Positions 12,071 to 12,123 of a stretch of DNA of 12,123 nt are shown in pieces. The notes beneath the pieces are model-generated. The model ran no database searches. It was not told the DNA's origin and saw nothing but the letters and a program-made list of their open reading frames with translations. The first letter of the stretch is position 1. Each line of letters begins with the position of its first letter. Source of the stretch: an uncultured Hungatella sp. (GTDB lineage Bacteria; Bacillota; Clostridia; Lachnospirales; Lachnospiraceae); assembly GCA_910588325.1 (NCBI GenBank), contig CAJUPP010000089.1, positions 1 through 12,123 on the forward strand, in the 5' to 3' direction. A program made the translations under genes and the position numbers.

Positions 12071-12123
12071 TGAGCGTGCGGGGATTCGAACCCCGGACAA
12101 CTTGATTAAAAGTCAAGTGCTCT
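12071..12123 (-). tRNA. tRNA-Lys (UUU), partial at the right edge
   Basis: On the minus strand the visible 3' part has the anticodon arm CTTGA-CTTTTAA-TCAAG (anticodon TTT, lysine), the T-arm CGGGG-TTCGAAT-CCCCG and the acceptor 3' strand CACGCTC with discriminator A. No CCA is encoded. The acceptor 5' half and most of the D-arm lie outside the window. Confidence 0.94.

Noticed and set aside
1..12123. CRISPR arrays, insertion sequences, att sites, defence or toxin systems
   Set aside because: No regularly spaced direct repeats, transposase or integrase motifs or suitable gene products were seen; the gene order is conserved core chromosome.

Overview
The window looks like chromosomal core DNA from a spore-forming, low-GC Gram-positive anaerobe of the Clostridia, most likely a Lachnospiraceae-type gut bacterium. 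The evidence is the gene order mazG - HU - rqcP(yabO) - yabP - yabQ - divIC - spoIIE - tilS - hpt - ftsH, all on the minus strand. This is the Bacillus/Clostridia order around spoIIE, with HU inserted and the B. subtilis genes yabR, yabS and yabT missing. Strong AGGAGG ribosome binding sites, GTG and TTG starts, sporulation genes and Spo0A-box-like sites agree with this. The assignment to Lachnospiraceae is inference. No mobile element, CRISPR array, toxin or defence gene was found.

Layout, left to right. A partial tRNA-Leu(UAA) and a complete tRNA-Tyr(GUA) lie at 1-158 on the minus strand. A cytoplasmic GH13 alpha-glycosidase (208-2298, minus) follows. The 380-base gap 2299-2678 holds the glycosidase leader, a perfect 12-bp stem terminator that closes the ftsH cluster, and a C-rich stretch behind a perfect TATAAT that could encode a small RNA. 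The cluster ftsH, hpt, tilS, spoIIE occupies 2679-7988, and divIC, yabQ, yabP occupy 8097-9081. Next come rqcP (RNA-binding S4 protein) and an HU DNA-binding protein, then mazG and an Orn/Lys/Arg decarboxylase (10183-11691). The only plus-strand gene is a 77-residue protein of unknown function (11784-12017) with a near-consensus sigma-A promoter. It converges on a partial tRNA-Lys(UUU) at the right edge.

How the genes work together. The block combines housekeeping functions (FtsH membrane protease, TilS tRNA-Ile lysidine synthase, Hpt purine salvage, DivIC division, RqcP ribosome rescue, MazG NTP clean-up, HU nucleoid) with sporulation functions (YabP, YabQ, SpoIIE). Readable sigma-A-like promoters precede HU (embedded in the last codons of mazG) and spoIIE. 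The spoIIE promoter has a TTGACA and a TATAAT 21 bp apart with two Spo0A-box-like sequences between -18 and -36 and a third near -70. That matches the known architecture of Spo0A-activated sigma-A promoters in Bacillus.

Most of the window is ordinary. The points most worth a second look are a SpoIIE with no membrane domain behind a classical Spo0A-type promoter, the C-rich small-RNA candidate downstream of ftsH, and structured leaders or spacers before ftsH, HU and yabP.
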